Below are positions 16,148 to 23,665 of a DNA stretch of 31,423 bases, in pieces. Below the pieces are notes generated by a model, which saw only the letters and a program-made list of their open reading frames with translations, searched no databases and had not been told where the DNA came from. The stretch is taken from positions 1-31,423 of the forward strand of contig JBBDXA010000117.1 in the NCBI GenBank assembly GCA_040902585.1, read 5' to 3'. Both the position numbers and the translations under genes were made by a program. The DNA is from JBBDXA01 sp040902585. Lineage in GTDB: Bacteria > Planctomycetota > Phycisphaerae > Phycisphaerales > Phycisphaeraceae. Numbering within the stretch: the stretch's first letter is position 1; each line of letters opens with the position of its first letter.

Positions 16148-17527
16148 TTACGCGGAAGGGGTAGGGGAATCGCCCATCGCATCGGGATCGTTCTCCGGAT
16201 CAGCCGCGAGCAACACCTGCGAGTCCGCTTCCGACATGGCGGCGAGGGCGTCGGTCACGCTGACGATCAACTCATCGTCATGCTGAAAGCGCTCCTGGAT
16301 GAGTCGATGGTAATCAGGCGACACCTGAGAGAGCAACCGGCAAAGTTCGACCGGTTCGGTCTCCAAGCCTTTGTACAGGGCTCGCTTCAGCAGTTTCATC
16401 AGCGTGGGGATCACGCGGGCCGCCCGCGGGCCGTAGGCGCCCACGGCGCGCCGCGCGCAGGAAGCCACGACGGGATCTTCCGATTTCATCAGGTCGTTAA
16501 GCACGAACAGCACGGCCGGCTGTGGCTGCTTCATCGCGGTAAAGGCGGTGATCCCGGTAGTGCACACGTGTGAATCACTCGAGTGCATCGCGCGCACCGC
16601 GACATCGATTGCCGGCAGCGCTGCCGGCCCCATCGCCGCCATCGCCTCATTTGCGGCCGCCGCGATTTCCGGGTCATTCGCCTGGGCACACTTCACCACC
16701 GCGTCGAGCACCTTCCTCTCCAACAATGGTCGGTCGTGCAGTTCCTCAAGCGTGACGAGCTGCCACGTCGGGGATCGGCTCAGCAGCTCGCAGGCGGCTG
16801 ACGGGGTGGTCGGCAGCGGCAACGGCGCGGCGAGCGTGTCAGGATGAAACAGCGAATCACCCGTCTTCTGTAGATACTTGAGCCCCTTGGTCAGCGCGTC
16901 TTTGGCATCCGGCCTGAGATGTTCCGCCCAGGCCGGCCTGCCCTCCCCGCGCGCGAACAGGAACAGCGCCATCGCATAACCGAACACGTGCGAGGGCAAA
17001 TAGCCTTGACAGCGAAATCCCCAACTGCCTTGCTCGAGGGTCGAGTTGGCCGCGAAGATGCCCATACCCAGGAACACGGGGAGCAGGTCAGTGATCCATT
17101 CGTGGTCCGGCACGTCCGTTCCGAGCCGGCCTTCGCCCAGCAGCAACTCGTGTGCCACTTCGTGTGTCAGCGTAGCGACGAGCCACTGCTGATTGGCGAG
17201 CAGCCGCTGCGCGACATAGATCACGGTGTGAGGCTCCCGGAAATAAAGCCCCCCGGTATCAACCATCTGGTTGTCGGGCACGATGTACAATTTGAGGCCC
17301 GCCGGATTCACGCCCATGTACCGGCAGACCCGGTCAAACAGCGGGCGCACCTGGCGCTCTTCGCCGCTGTAGTCATCGGGAAAAAACTCGCGAGTGGGAA
17401 GGATGACGTCGGCGCGTCGCAGGCGATCGATCCCGAATTTGTCCGCCAGCCAGCGCATGCGCGTCTCGGTCCACGCCTTTTCGCGCGTGTCAAGCGGGCA
17501 GCGCGTTTTGAACAGGCCGAACATCAT
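16148..17527 (-). CDS. HExxH protein with C-terminal HEAT-like repeats
   Basis: The protein has 459 residues and no signal peptide. The N-terminal half has HEVAH at 122-126 and DHEWITDL at 141-148, an arrangement that could supply two His and one Glu/Asp to a zinc ion as in gluzincin peptidases. The region around ANQQWLVATLTHEVAHELLL looks like a classic active-site helix. From about 265 to 440 the sequence is short paired helices (AANEAMAAMGPAALPAI, ASCARRAVGAYGPRAARVI), typical of HEAT or PBS-lyase repeats used for protein binding. It starts 14 bp after serS on the same strand. GGAG precedes two tandem ATGs; the second, at 17524, has better spacing. Peptidase activity is inferred. Confidence 0.75.
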   Translation of the reverse strand: MMFGLFKTRCPLDTREKAWTETRMRWLADKFGIDRLRRADVILPTREFFPDDYSGEERQVRPLFDRVCRYMGVNPAGLKLYIVPDNQMVDTGGLYFREPHTVIYVAQRLLANQQWLVATLTHEVAHELLLGEGRLGTDVPDHEWITDLLPVFLGMGIFAANSTLEQGSWGFRCQGYLPSHVFGYAMALFLFARGEGRPAWAEHLRPDAKDALTKGLKYLQKTGDSLFHPDTLAAPLPLPTTPSAACELLSRSPTWQLVTLEELHDRPLLERKVLDAVVKCAQANDPEIAAAANEAMAAMGPAALPAIDVAVRAMHSSDSHVCTTGITAFTAMKQPQPAVLFVLNDLMKSEDPVVASCARRAVGAYGPRAARVIPTLMKLLKRALYKGLETEPVELCRLLSQVSPDYHRLIQERFQHDDELIVSVTDALAAMSEADSQVLLAADPENDPDAMGDSPTPSA

Positions 17528-17540
17528 TTGGCTCCCGGGG

Positions 17541-18932
17541 CTAGCCGATCCTTTCCTGCCCGTTCATATACGGCCGCAGCACCGCCGGCACCGTGATGCT
17601 CCCATCCGCGTTCTGATACAGCTCGATGATCGGAATCAAAATGCGCGGGCTTGCCGCGACGGTGTTGTTCAGCGCGTGGCAGATCACATTCTTCTTCGTT
17701 TCCGGGTCTTTGTAGCGAATGTTCAGCCGGCGACATTGATAGTCATAGAGGCGCGAAGCGGAGTGCGTTTCGCTGTAGGCTCCGCCGGCGGTGCCGTCGG
17801 GCAGTTCCTCGCCGCGCGAAGGCATCCAGCTTTCGATGTCGATCATGTCCACGTTTTTGGGACCGAGGTCAGCGGTGCAGCATTGCAGCAGGCGGTAGGG
17901 AATTTCCAGGCGCTGCAAGAGCGTCTCGACGAAGCCCATCATCTTCTGGTGCCACGCCCGGCTCTCCGCTTCGTCAGCCTTGCAGATCACCACCTGTTCG
18001 ATCTTGTCGAACTGATGAATGCGATACAGACCCTTCGCATCCTTGCCCGCAGCCCCTGCCTCGCGGCGGAAACAGGTGGAGAGCGTCGTGTACTTCAAGG
18101 GCAGCTTTTCGAAGTCCACAATCTCGTTCATGTGATAACCCATGAGGCCGACCTCGCCGGTGCCGGTGAGGTAGAGATCATGATTGCCGCCGCGCGAAGA
18201 CTCGGCGACTTCGTACGCCTGATCCTTGCCGTGCGGAAAGAAGCCGGTGCCTTCCATCGCTTCGTGTCGAACGAGGACAGGCACGCTCATCGGCGTGAAG
18301 CCGTTGTCATTGGTCATGAACTCGAAGGCATAGCGCAGGATCGCCTGATGCAGGCGCATGCCGTCACCTGTGAGCACGTAGCTGCGCGAGCCGGCGATCT
18401 TCACGCCGCGCTCGAAGTCCACCATGTTCAGGGCATGCATCAGGTCGACGTGGCTCTTCGCCTTGAAGCCTTTGTTCGCCTCGAAGGATTTCGATGGATC
18501 AAACCACGGCGAGTTCCACCGGCGAATCTCCACATTATCCTCAGGCCCGCTGCCCCGCGGGACATCGGGATCAGGCGGCTGAGGTACGAAGAGCAACAGT
18601 TCATCACGCTTGGGCTCGATCGCCGCGATCTCTTTCGCCAGCTCATCGATGCGCACCTTGATCGCCGCCGGCCGCTCCAGCAGTTCCTTGAGCTGCGCCT
18701 CCAGCTTCACCTTCTCATCGCCCGTCGCCTTCTTGAGCCTGCCTTGCAGCGGGCCGATTTCCTTGCTCAGCCTGTTCTGCTCAGCAGTGAGATGCTCGCG
18801 TTCCTGTTGCAGCGGCTTGATGGTCGCATCGAGTTCCAGAAGCTGATCGATGGCCGACGCATCCATCTTCTTGGCTGCGGCGCCGTCGCGGTACTTCTGC
18901 GGATTCTCACGGAGGTCTTTGATGTCGATCAT
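17541..18932 (-). CDS. serS: Seryl-tRNA synthetase
   Basis: This class II synthetase charges tRNA-Ser, and also tRNA-Sec where present. The protein has 463 residues. Residues 1-115 form the long coiled-coil tRNA-binding arm. Motif 2 is CFRREAGAAGKDAKGLYRIHQFDK. Motif 3 is LNNTVAASPRILIPIIELYQ, followed by VPAVLRPYM. The motif 3 wording (LNNT...PR) differs from the E. coli NGSGLAVGR type and looks like the Thermus/eukaryotic type. The ATG at 18932 has no Shine-Dalgarno sequence. A heptanucleotide array (18946-18966) occupies the position where the leader RNA would be. The HExxH/HEAT gene follows 14 bp downstream, so the two are probably co-transcribed. Confidence 0.96.
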   Translation of the reverse strand: MIDIKDLRENPQKYRDGAAAKKMDASAIDQLLELDATIKPLQQEREHLTAEQNRLSKEIGPLQGRLKKATGDEKVKLEAQLKELLERPAAIKVRIDELAKEIAAIEPKRDELLLFVPQPPDPDVPRGSGPEDNVEIRRWNSPWFDPSKSFEANKGFKAKSHVDLMHALNMVDFERGVKIAGSRSYVLTGDGMRLHQAILRYAFEFMTNDNGFTPMSVPVLVRHEAMEGTGFFPHGKDQAYEVAESSRGGNHDLYLTGTGEVGLMGYHMNEIVDFEKLPLKYTTLSTCFRREAGAAGKDAKGLYRIHQFDKIEQVVICKADEAESRAWHQKMMGFVETLLQRLEIPYRLLQCCTADLGPKNVDMIDIESWMPSRGEELPDGTAGGAYSETHSASRLYDYQCRRLNIRYKDPETKKNVICHALNNTVAASPRILIPIIELYQNADGSITVPAVLRPYMNGQERIG

Positions 18933-18945
18933 GGGAGCGGGTTTC

Positions 18946-18966
18946 GGGTTCAGGGTTCAGGGTTCG
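18946..18966. repeat. Heptanucleotide array in front of serS
   Basis: Three 7-bp units GGGTTC(A/G), which are TGAACCC on the coding strand, lie 14 nt upstream of the serS ATG, probably in the leader RNA. Confidence 0.75.
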
Positions 18967-19084
18967 GGGTCGAATGCCCGGTTCGGGGCGGTATCGTACA
19001 TGATGCGAGGGAGAATTTTCGATTGACGATACGCTCGTAGACAATTCCCCGCGCCGCCGGCGTCTTACTTCATGAGGAACCTTC

Positions 19085-19606
19085 GTGCCGCATCGTGATG
19101 ACCACCCCGACTGGCGGAGCCTGCTGCGAACGCATGGGCCGGCCCTCGTGCTCCTCGCTCGGCAGCGCGGCCTGCCCGCCGCCGATGCGGAGGATGTCGT
19201 GCAGGAGGCGTTCATCAACCTGTGGAAGAAAGCGGACGAAGGCAGCCCGGTGCGCGATCACGCAGCCTACCTCTTCGCCTGCGTCCGCCACGGTGCGCTC
19301 GACTGCGTTCGAGGCCAGTCGCGCAGGCGGCAGCGCGAAACGTCAGCCGCGCAGGATTCCGCCGAGACGATCGACTTACTCTTTGAGAATAATGCGGAAC
19401 AGGAAGAACTCGCCGCCCGTGTGCAGGTGCTCCTGCATGACCTTCCTGATGAACAGCGTGAAGTCGTGGTGATGAAAGTCTGGGGCGGTCTGACCTTCGC
19501 GCAGATCGCCGAGGCGACTGAGCAGTCGCCCCACACGGTCGCCTCGCGCTACCGCTACGCCCTGGCCGCAATGCGCGGCCTGCTTGCGACGGAGATGCAG
19601 ACATGA
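19085..19606 (+). CDS. ECF-type RNA polymerase sigma factor
   Basis: The protein has 173 residues from a GTG start, with GAGGA 6 nt upstream. Region 2 is recognised in DAEDVVQEAFINLWKKAD (core binding and -10 recognition). Region 4 is LPDEQREVVVMKVWGGLTFAQIAEATEQSPHTVASRYRYAL, a helix-turn-helix for the -35 box. The linker is short, as in extracytoplasmic-function sigma factors. The stop overlaps the start of the next gene (ATGA), which codes for a membrane protein of anti-sigma type. The pair and the secreted protein after it look like one unit in which the membrane protein holds the sigma factor until a signal arrives. The target promoters are unknown. Confidence 0.93.
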   Translation: MPHRDDHPDWRSLLRTHGPALVLLARQRGLPAADAEDVVQEAFINLWKKADEGSPVRDHAAYLFACVRHGALDCVRGQSRRRQRETSAAQDSAETIDLLFENNAEQEELAARVQVLLHDLPDEQREVVVMKVWGGLTFAQIAEATEQSPHTVASRYRYALAAMRGLLATEMQT

Positions 19607-20103
19607 ACGATTCACACCATCACACCGACAACCGGAACGACGGCACCGACACGCTCGATGATGACGAACGGGTCGCCGTCGAACGGGAACTCGCCCGCCT
19701 CGCGCCGCAGGCGGTCTCCAGCGCGGTCGAAGTCGCTATTGCCCGCGCCATCGCCCCGGCCCCTGCGCCGATCCCGCTCGCCTGGCGTCCGGCGCGGGCG
19801 GCATGGGTGGCGATCGCGGCGTGCGCAGCGCTCGCCTTCGTCTGGTTTGTGAGTCGGCCTTCGACGCTCACGCCGCCGCTGCCGCCTTCGCGCATCGTGC
19901 AAGTGCCTGACAAGGGCGATTCACCGGCACCTGGGCCTTCGACATTATTTCAACTGCATCAGGCGCTGGCGCATTCGGATCAGGCTGCGATGAAGGCCAT
20001 CGATGCGGCCGCCCATCCACATGGCTCCAACGCGGAGCAGGGCAAGAGTGTCCTGCGGGCGTGGAGTGTGGATGACGTCAATGCGCTGCTGGAGGAGCTG
20101 TGA
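19603..20103 (+). CDS. Single-pass membrane protein, probable anti-sigma factor
   Basis: The protein has 166 residues. A His/Asp-rich cytoplasmic N-terminus precedes a helix (about 22-50). One membrane segment lies at about 66-84 (AAWVAIAACAALAFVWFV), followed by a Pro-rich external part and a C-terminal helical part. The topology matches anti-sigma regulators. No zinc-binding anti-sigma motif (HxxxCxxC) is present, so the family assignment rests on context: 4-bp overlap with the ECF sigma gene. It ends at TGA, two bases before an octanucleotide array. Another possibility is a membrane accessory protein without sigma-binding activity. Confidence 0.7.
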   Translation: MNDSHHHTDNRNDGTDTLDDDERVAVERELARLAPQAVSSAVEVAIARAIAPAPAPIPLAWRPARAAWVAIAACAALAFVWFVSRPSTLTPPLPPSRIVQVPDKGDSPAPGPSTLFQLHQALAHSDQAAMKAIDAAAHPHGSNAEQGKSVLRAWSVDDVNALLEEL

Positions 20104-20104
20104 A

Positions 20105-20144
20105 GAAGGAACGGAGGCACGAAGGCACAGAGGGACGGAGGGAA
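20105..20144. repeat. Octanucleotide array after the anti-sigma-like gene
   Basis: Five 8-bp units of GAAGGCAC type begin two bases after a stop codon. More degenerate units may continue to about 20160. Confidence 0.75.
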
Positions 20145-20206
20145 ATGGCGCAGTGGCGCGGTGTGTGTGAAATGAAATCGAACTCAAATCATAAAGGGAA
20201 TCGATC

Positions 20207-21364
20207 ATGTTGAAGTCAGCAGACTCACTCGTGTGCAACGCACTGGCCGTGTTCGCGGTCGTTCTCATTTCGGCACAGCATGCAGGGGCGGCGGAGGCTG
20301 AGGATTCGCCAGGGTCAAAGAATGCCGCGCTGATGTACTGGCTCGCGTTCGATCAGCTCGATGCGACGATGGCTGACGAGAAGAGCGCCAACATCATCAG
20401 CGACTACGCCACGGTCGAGCTTGACGACAAGGTGAAAGGCCTGGTCGAGAAGAGTGAGACGCTGGCCATGTTTCACGTTGCCGTCGCCTTACCCGAATGC
20501 GACTGGGGCACCGGCCCGCTCATGCGCATCCAGGGCCCCGCGCTCCTGTTGCCGCACCTGAACAAGACGCGCACTCTCGCTCGCCTCGCACTCCTTCGGG
20601 CCCGCTGGCATCTGGCGAATCATCGTGGCGAGAAGGCGGTGGATGATCTCGTGGCCGTGTACGCCCTGAGCCGGCACGTCGAGCAGGAGCCGATTCTCAT
20701 CAGCATGCTTGTGGGTCACGCGATCAACGGCATGGCCAACATGTTCATCGCTGACCAATGGAACCGCTTCAGCGCCGACGACCTCAAACGCCTGCGCGAG
20801 AAAACGGCAGCGATCGCCCCGCACATCACCATGAAGACCGCCATCGCCGCCGAGGGCAGGAGCATGGCCGCCTGGCTGAAGAACTTGGTCGAAGGCGCGA
20901 AGGGGAAGGAGTTCGACGAGGCGGCCCTCGAGTTGCTGGGGCCGCAGGCGGCGCTCCTCCGCGCGGGCGGCAAGGAGATGATGCACGGCCTGATCAAGGA
21001 TCTGGGTTCGTTCTACGACGAGATGGTTCCGCTCTTTGATCTGCCGCGCGATCGCTTCTTCAAGGAGATGGATGCGCTGGAGGGTCGCGTGCAGGAATCG
21101 AAGAACCCGCTGGTGAAGCTGCTCATGCCCGCGCTGGGGGTGACCTATGACGTACAGGCCCGGACGCAGACGAACGATCTGATCGTTCAAGCCGCGATCA
21201 CGCTTCGGCTGGAAGGCCGCGACAAATTCGATGCGATCAAAGACCCGTATGGCGAAGGCCCGTTCGCCCTGGAGCAGAGCGCTGACGCGATGGTGATCAA
21301 ATCAAAACTCGTCACGCGGAAGGAGCAGGTGATGCTGAAGTTCGTGACGGCGAAACTGAAGTAG
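20207..21364 (+). CDS. Secreted helical protein of unknown function, downstream of the ECF sigma pair
   Basis: The protein has 385 residues. A signal peptide ends around AQHAGAAEAED. The mature part is mostly helical, with a tetratricopeptide-like feel around LARLALLRARWHLANHRGEK and DDLVAVYALSRHVEQEP. It also has a conserved-looking ALPECDWG segment near 90-100, which I have seen in uncharacterised planctomycetal proteins. I know no enzymatic motif for it. AAGGGA lies 8 nt before the ATG. It follows the sigma and membrane genes on the same strand after a 103-bp spacer that holds a repeat array, so it may be a regulated target. Confidence 0.75.
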   Translation: MLKSADSLVCNALAVFAVVLISAQHAGAAEAEDSPGSKNAALMYWLAFDQLDATMADEKSANIISDYATVELDDKVKGLVEKSETLAMFHVAVALPECDWGTGPLMRIQGPALLLPHLNKTRTLARLALLRARWHLANHRGEKAVDDLVAVYALSRHVEQEPILISMLVGHAINGMANMFIADQWNRFSADDLKRLREKTAAIAPHITMKTAIAAEGRSMAAWLKNLVEGAKGKEFDEAALELLGPQAALLRAGGKEMMHGLIKDLGSFYDEMVPLFDLPRDRFFKEMDALEGRVQESKNPLVKLLMPALGVTYDVQARTQTNDLIVQAAITLRLEGRDKFDAIKDPYGEGPFALEQSADAMVIKSKLVTRKEQVMLKFVTAKLK

Positions 21365-21382
21365 CGCTCGTGTGAAGCTGGG

Positions 21383-21496
21383 GGCCACGGGTCGGTGAGG
21401 CTTGGCGAGCAGCCCCGTGCCGGATGCAGCCGCTTGATCCGGATCACAGGCGGTCGCACGGGTCTCGTCGGCTGACCTCCGCGACCCGTGGCACCC
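21383..21496. repeat. Element with imperfect ~37-bp inverted ends
   Basis: Left arm 21383-21420 (starting GCCACGGGTCG) and right arm 21456-21492 (ending CGACCCGTGGC) are imperfect reverse complements, best at the outer 11 bp. The element fills the gap between the convergent secreted-protein gene and the BSP peptidase gene. It may fold as a long hairpin and act as a terminator. Confidence 0.7.
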
Positions 21497-21505
21497 GACG
21501 CTGAT

Positions 21506-22183
21506 TTACTTGCTCTTCTTCAGCTCCTCGACAAACTCCGCCCACAACTCTTCCGCTGATTTCCCCGCGTATTCCTTGAACAGGTCATCGCTGTACTTGC
21601 CGCCGCGGCAGGCGAGGTTCAGCCGCTTCACAAAGGTCTTGTCCTTCGTCTTCACGATCCAGTTGAAGAACGCGGCCGTGGTCTGGTAGCTGTCCGTGTG
21701 CTTGGCGCGATCCGGATTCCGCACGCGAGGCCGCTTGTTCTCCGGCTCGTACACAAACCAGCGCACATAATCCGCCACGCCCTCCACCACCCAGCCCGGC
21801 GGGCGGTTCGTGCGACTTCGGTACGCCTGAACCACGTGACACATCTCATGCACCACCGCCCCCACATCCTGCGGCTGATTCTTGAACCACTGCGAGATCA
21901 ACGTGATCTTATTCCCACTCGCAAACGCCACGCCTTTCGTCTCATTCTTCACATAGAGATTCACCTTCTCCGGCTTGGTGTAACCCTCCTCGCCCAACTC
22001 CTCGACAATGCGCGGATAAAATTCCTGCACCACCTTCGCGGCCTTCTCCGTCCACTCCTTCATCTCCGGCACTTCGCTCACGTCAATCTCCACTGCGATC
22101 GGCGGCTTCTTCTCTTGAGCGAAGGCGTTCGAGATTATGAGCAGCGCGAGAACGGGCACGGTGATGGAGAAAATGGCTTTCAT
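21506..22183 (-). CDS. Secreted BSP-family (basic secretory protein) metallopeptidase-like protein
   Basis: The protein has 225 residues from the ATG at 22183, where a signal peptide begins (MKAIFSITVPVLALLIISNA, cut after FA). HEMCH at 112-116 followed by WVVEGVADYVR at about 131-141 is the zinc site layout of the basic secretory protein family, in which the glutamate of EGxADY follows the HExxH at a fixed distance. Plant and bacterial members are secreted and some are thought to be proteases. The open frame extends upstream to 22609, but that part overlaps lutC in another frame and has no protein-like quality. The gene follows lutC on the same strand. Substrate unknown. Confidence 0.85.
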   Translation of the reverse strand: MKAIFSITVPVLALLIISNAFAQEKKPPIAVEIDVSEVPEMKEWTEKAAKVVQEFYPRIVEELGEEGYTKPEKVNLYVKNETKGVAFASGNKITLISQWFKNQPQDVGAVVHEMCHVVQAYRSRTNRPPGWVVEGVADYVRWFVYEPENKRPRVRNPDRAKHTDSYQTTAAFFNWIVKTKDKTFVKRLNLACRGGKYSDDLFKEYAGKSAEELWAEFVEELKKSK

Positions 22184-22245
22184 AGAAATCAGAACGAGTG
22201 AATGGGCTGCGTTTATGCCTTGGGTTGCCGCGGCCCTGAAAGGTC

Positions 22246-22294
22246 GAGACCTGCCGCCTGTCTCCTGTCTCCTGTCTCCTGTTTCCTCATTCCT
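22246..22294. repeat. Heptanucleotide array at the end of lutC
   Basis: Seven 7-bp units (plus-strand core GTCTCCT; the outer units are degenerate). On the minus strand the first unit contains the last codons and the TGA stop of lutC. The core is the reverse complement of the GGAGACA heptamer at 11525-11559. Confidence 0.85.
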
Positions 22295-22988
22295 GCACCA
22301 GCATGATGTGCACCGCCTCAGGCCCGTGAACACCCGTGACCAGTTCGCCTTCGATATCCGCCGTCTTGCTCGGGCCCGTGATGAACACCATGTTGCTCGG
22401 CAGATCCGTGTGCGGAATGCCCTTGAGCCTGGCCCAGTAGTCGAGCATGTCCGGCAGAATGTCGCTCTCGCGCACGATCGCCACATGCAGCGGCGGCACC
22501 AGCGACAGCCCGCGACTCGTGTTCGCCGTGGAACAGATGACCAGCGTGCCCGTCTCGGCGAGGGCGGCCGCGACGCTCGTGATGCCGCAGTCCACATCGA
22601 ACTGCACATCCAGCCCTTCGCTCGCTTTCCAGTCCACGATTCTGATGTCCGCCTTGCGCAGCTTCGCTTCCAGATTGCTCAGTCCCGGCAGCGCGGGCAG
22701 GGTGCCGAGCACAACAGTCTTCGCATTCTCCTTCTTGAGAAACGTGATCAGGTGATCCGCCAGTTCCGTCGCCTTGGGCCGATGTACGAACATGCCCGTG
22801 CCTGCCGCGCGGGTGTGGAACATCTTCACGAGATCATCATCATGATCCGCCAGTCGTGCGATTGATTCATCCACCGCCGGCGGCTTCTCGGTGGGAGTCG
22901 CGGTGGCGGAGCGGTCCAGGGCCGCGTGAATGCGGGCGAAGAACGCCTCGCGCGAAGTGGGCGTCGAAGGAATGGAAGAATCAGACAT
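22287..22988 (-). CDS. lutC: LUD-domain protein, LutC-like
   Basis: The protein has 233 residues with a LUD (lactate utilisation, DUF162) fold. Recognisable segments are DCGITSVAAALAETGTLVI near 140-158, a SLVPPLHVAIV segment, and ITGPSKTADIEGELVTGVHGP at the C-terminus. In the LutABC system this protein works with two iron-sulphur proteins to oxidise L-lactate to pyruvate. No lutA or lutB is in the window, so it may act with partners elsewhere or in another role. TAAACT lies 6 nt before the ATG and there is no Shine-Dalgarno sequence, which fits a leaderless start. The last codon and the stop lie within a heptanucleotide array. Confidence 0.9.
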   Translation of the reverse strand: MSDSSIPSTPTSREAFFARIHAALDRSATATPTEKPPAVDESIARLADHDDDLVKMFHTRAAGTGMFVHRPKATELADHLITFLKKENAKTVVLGTLPALPGLSNLEAKLRKADIRIVDWKASEGLDVQFDVDCGITSVAAALAETGTLVICSTANTSRGLSLVPPLHVAIVRESDILPDMLDYWARLKGIPHTDLPSNMVFITGPSKTADIEGELVTGVHGPEAVHIMLVQE

Positions 22989-22994
22989 GGGCGG

Positions 22995-23000
22995 AGTTTA
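22995..23000 (-). promoter_or_regulatory. -10-like hexamer (TAAACT) 6 nt before the lutC start
   Basis: On the minus strand TAAACT is separated from the lutC ATG by six bases, as in the other candidate leaderless starts. Confidence 0.35.
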
Positions 23001-23095
23001 GCGATTGCACTCAAAGCGGGGTAATCGGAGCTGAATCCCTTCCGGTTTCCCCGCCCTCGCGGTACACTTCACTCCCCGCCTCCGGAGCCTTCACC

Positions 23096-23278
23096 ATGCG
23101 ACTCTCCTTCCCCGCCGCTCGAGGCGTAACAGCATTCATCGCCGCGACCCTCCTCATTCCCGCGATCGCTTCCCCCGCCCCCGCCGCCCCCCACCGGCTC
23201 CCGCCGGGGGCTATTGGGGGGGGTTGCATCCGCGTGTCCCTCACTGCTTCGATCAGCGCGCACAAAACGCACGCCTGA
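23096..23278 (+). pseudogene. Short frame with a signal peptide, probably a gene remnant
   Basis: The frame codes for 60 residues. The first 30 form a good signal peptide (basic start MRLSFPAAR, a hydrophobic core, then Ala/Pro-rich ASPAPAAP). The rest is low in structure and is interrupted by a C/G-run palindrome at about 23187-23223, which encodes PHRLPPGAIGG. The simplest reading is the 5' end of a gene for an exported protein, cut by the palindrome and then degraded. A small real secreted peptide cannot be excluded. No Shine-Dalgarno sequence is clear. Confidence 0.35.
23187..23223. repeat. C/G-run palindrome with TCCC loop
   Basis: CCGGC-TCCC-GCCGG (23194-23207) lies between a run of six C and a run of eight G that can pair, with a small bulge. 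The TCCC loop matches the hairpin at 11562-11583. Confidence 0.55.
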
Positions 23279-23444
23279 CGCGCAAAAACGCGAAGTCAAC
23301 GCCCCTCGCGCAACCCCTGCAATCACAACGGCTCACGTCGTAATCACACGGCCCATGTGCGCTTTCGCGCGCGCAAAAGTGAAACATCAGCCCATGACAA
23401 GGAGCCGATGCGCTGAGGATCAATGCGCGATCATGATTCGAATG

Positions 23445-23484
23445 AACCGCGGCGGGCAGAAATGCGCGCCGCGGTTATTTTCAT
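23445..23484 (+). terminator. Rho-independent-like terminator
   Basis: AACCGCGGCG (23445-23454) and CGCCGCGGTT (23467-23476) form a perfect 10-bp GC-rich stem with a 12-nt loop, followed by ATTTTC. No gene is clearly upstream on the plus strand, which raises the possibility of an untranslated RNA ending here. Confidence 0.5.
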
Positions 23485-23492
23485 GAACCCAC

Positions 23493-23659
23493 CGGTTAGC
23501 GGTCGGGCCGAGTCCGCGAGGCCCACCCGCAAGCGCACGGCGAATCAGCCCGTCACAGCGAGCGCATGCGGCGGGAAGCGCGTCGATGTGCGATGGCGTT
23601 GCGATGATGATCCCTGTGTGAACGGGTGGGCCTCGCGGACTCGGCCCGACCGCTAACCG
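23493..23659. repeat. MITE-like element with perfect 37-bp inverted repeats
   Basis: Positions 23493-23529 and 23623-23659 are exact reverse complements (37 of 37). The interior is 93 bp without a coding frame. It ends 6 bp before the stop codon of the sugar isomerase-like gene. There is no obvious target-site duplication. The perfect identity of the arms suggests either recent arrival or strong selection for the hairpin. Confidence 0.85.
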
Positions 23660-23665
23660 CGGGGG

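Larger units (their letters stand above)
22989..23665. other. 677-bp spacer without a firm gene
   Basis: This is the only long stretch without a convincing gene. It contains, in order, the lutC upstream region, a short frame with a signal peptide (23096-23278), a C/G-run hairpin, about 160 bp with many GCGC and CGCG steps (23279-23444), a terminator-like hairpin (23445-23484) and an element with perfect 37-bp inverted ends. An unrecognised frame of 90 codons (23214-23486) crosses the middle part, but nothing in it looks like a protein. Confidence 0.6.

Noticed and set aside
17640..17700. Unusual motif 3 in SerRS as a sign of altered function
   Set aside because: LNNT...PR differs from the E. 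coli form, but as I recall it matches the Thermus and eukaryotic type, so it is a known variant.
17394..19040. 548-codon open frame opposite serS
   Set aside because: It lies antisense to all of SerS and its downstream gene start. Arg/His/Leu-rich sequence without domains is typical of a shadow frame.
22184..22609. N-terminal extension of the BSP-type peptidase
   Set aside because: It overlaps lutC in another frame and passes through the heptamer array. The signal peptide begins at 22183.
23214..23486. 90-codon open frame in the long spacer
   Set aside because: It runs through a palindrome and a terminator-like hairpin and has no recognisable protein features or ribosome site.
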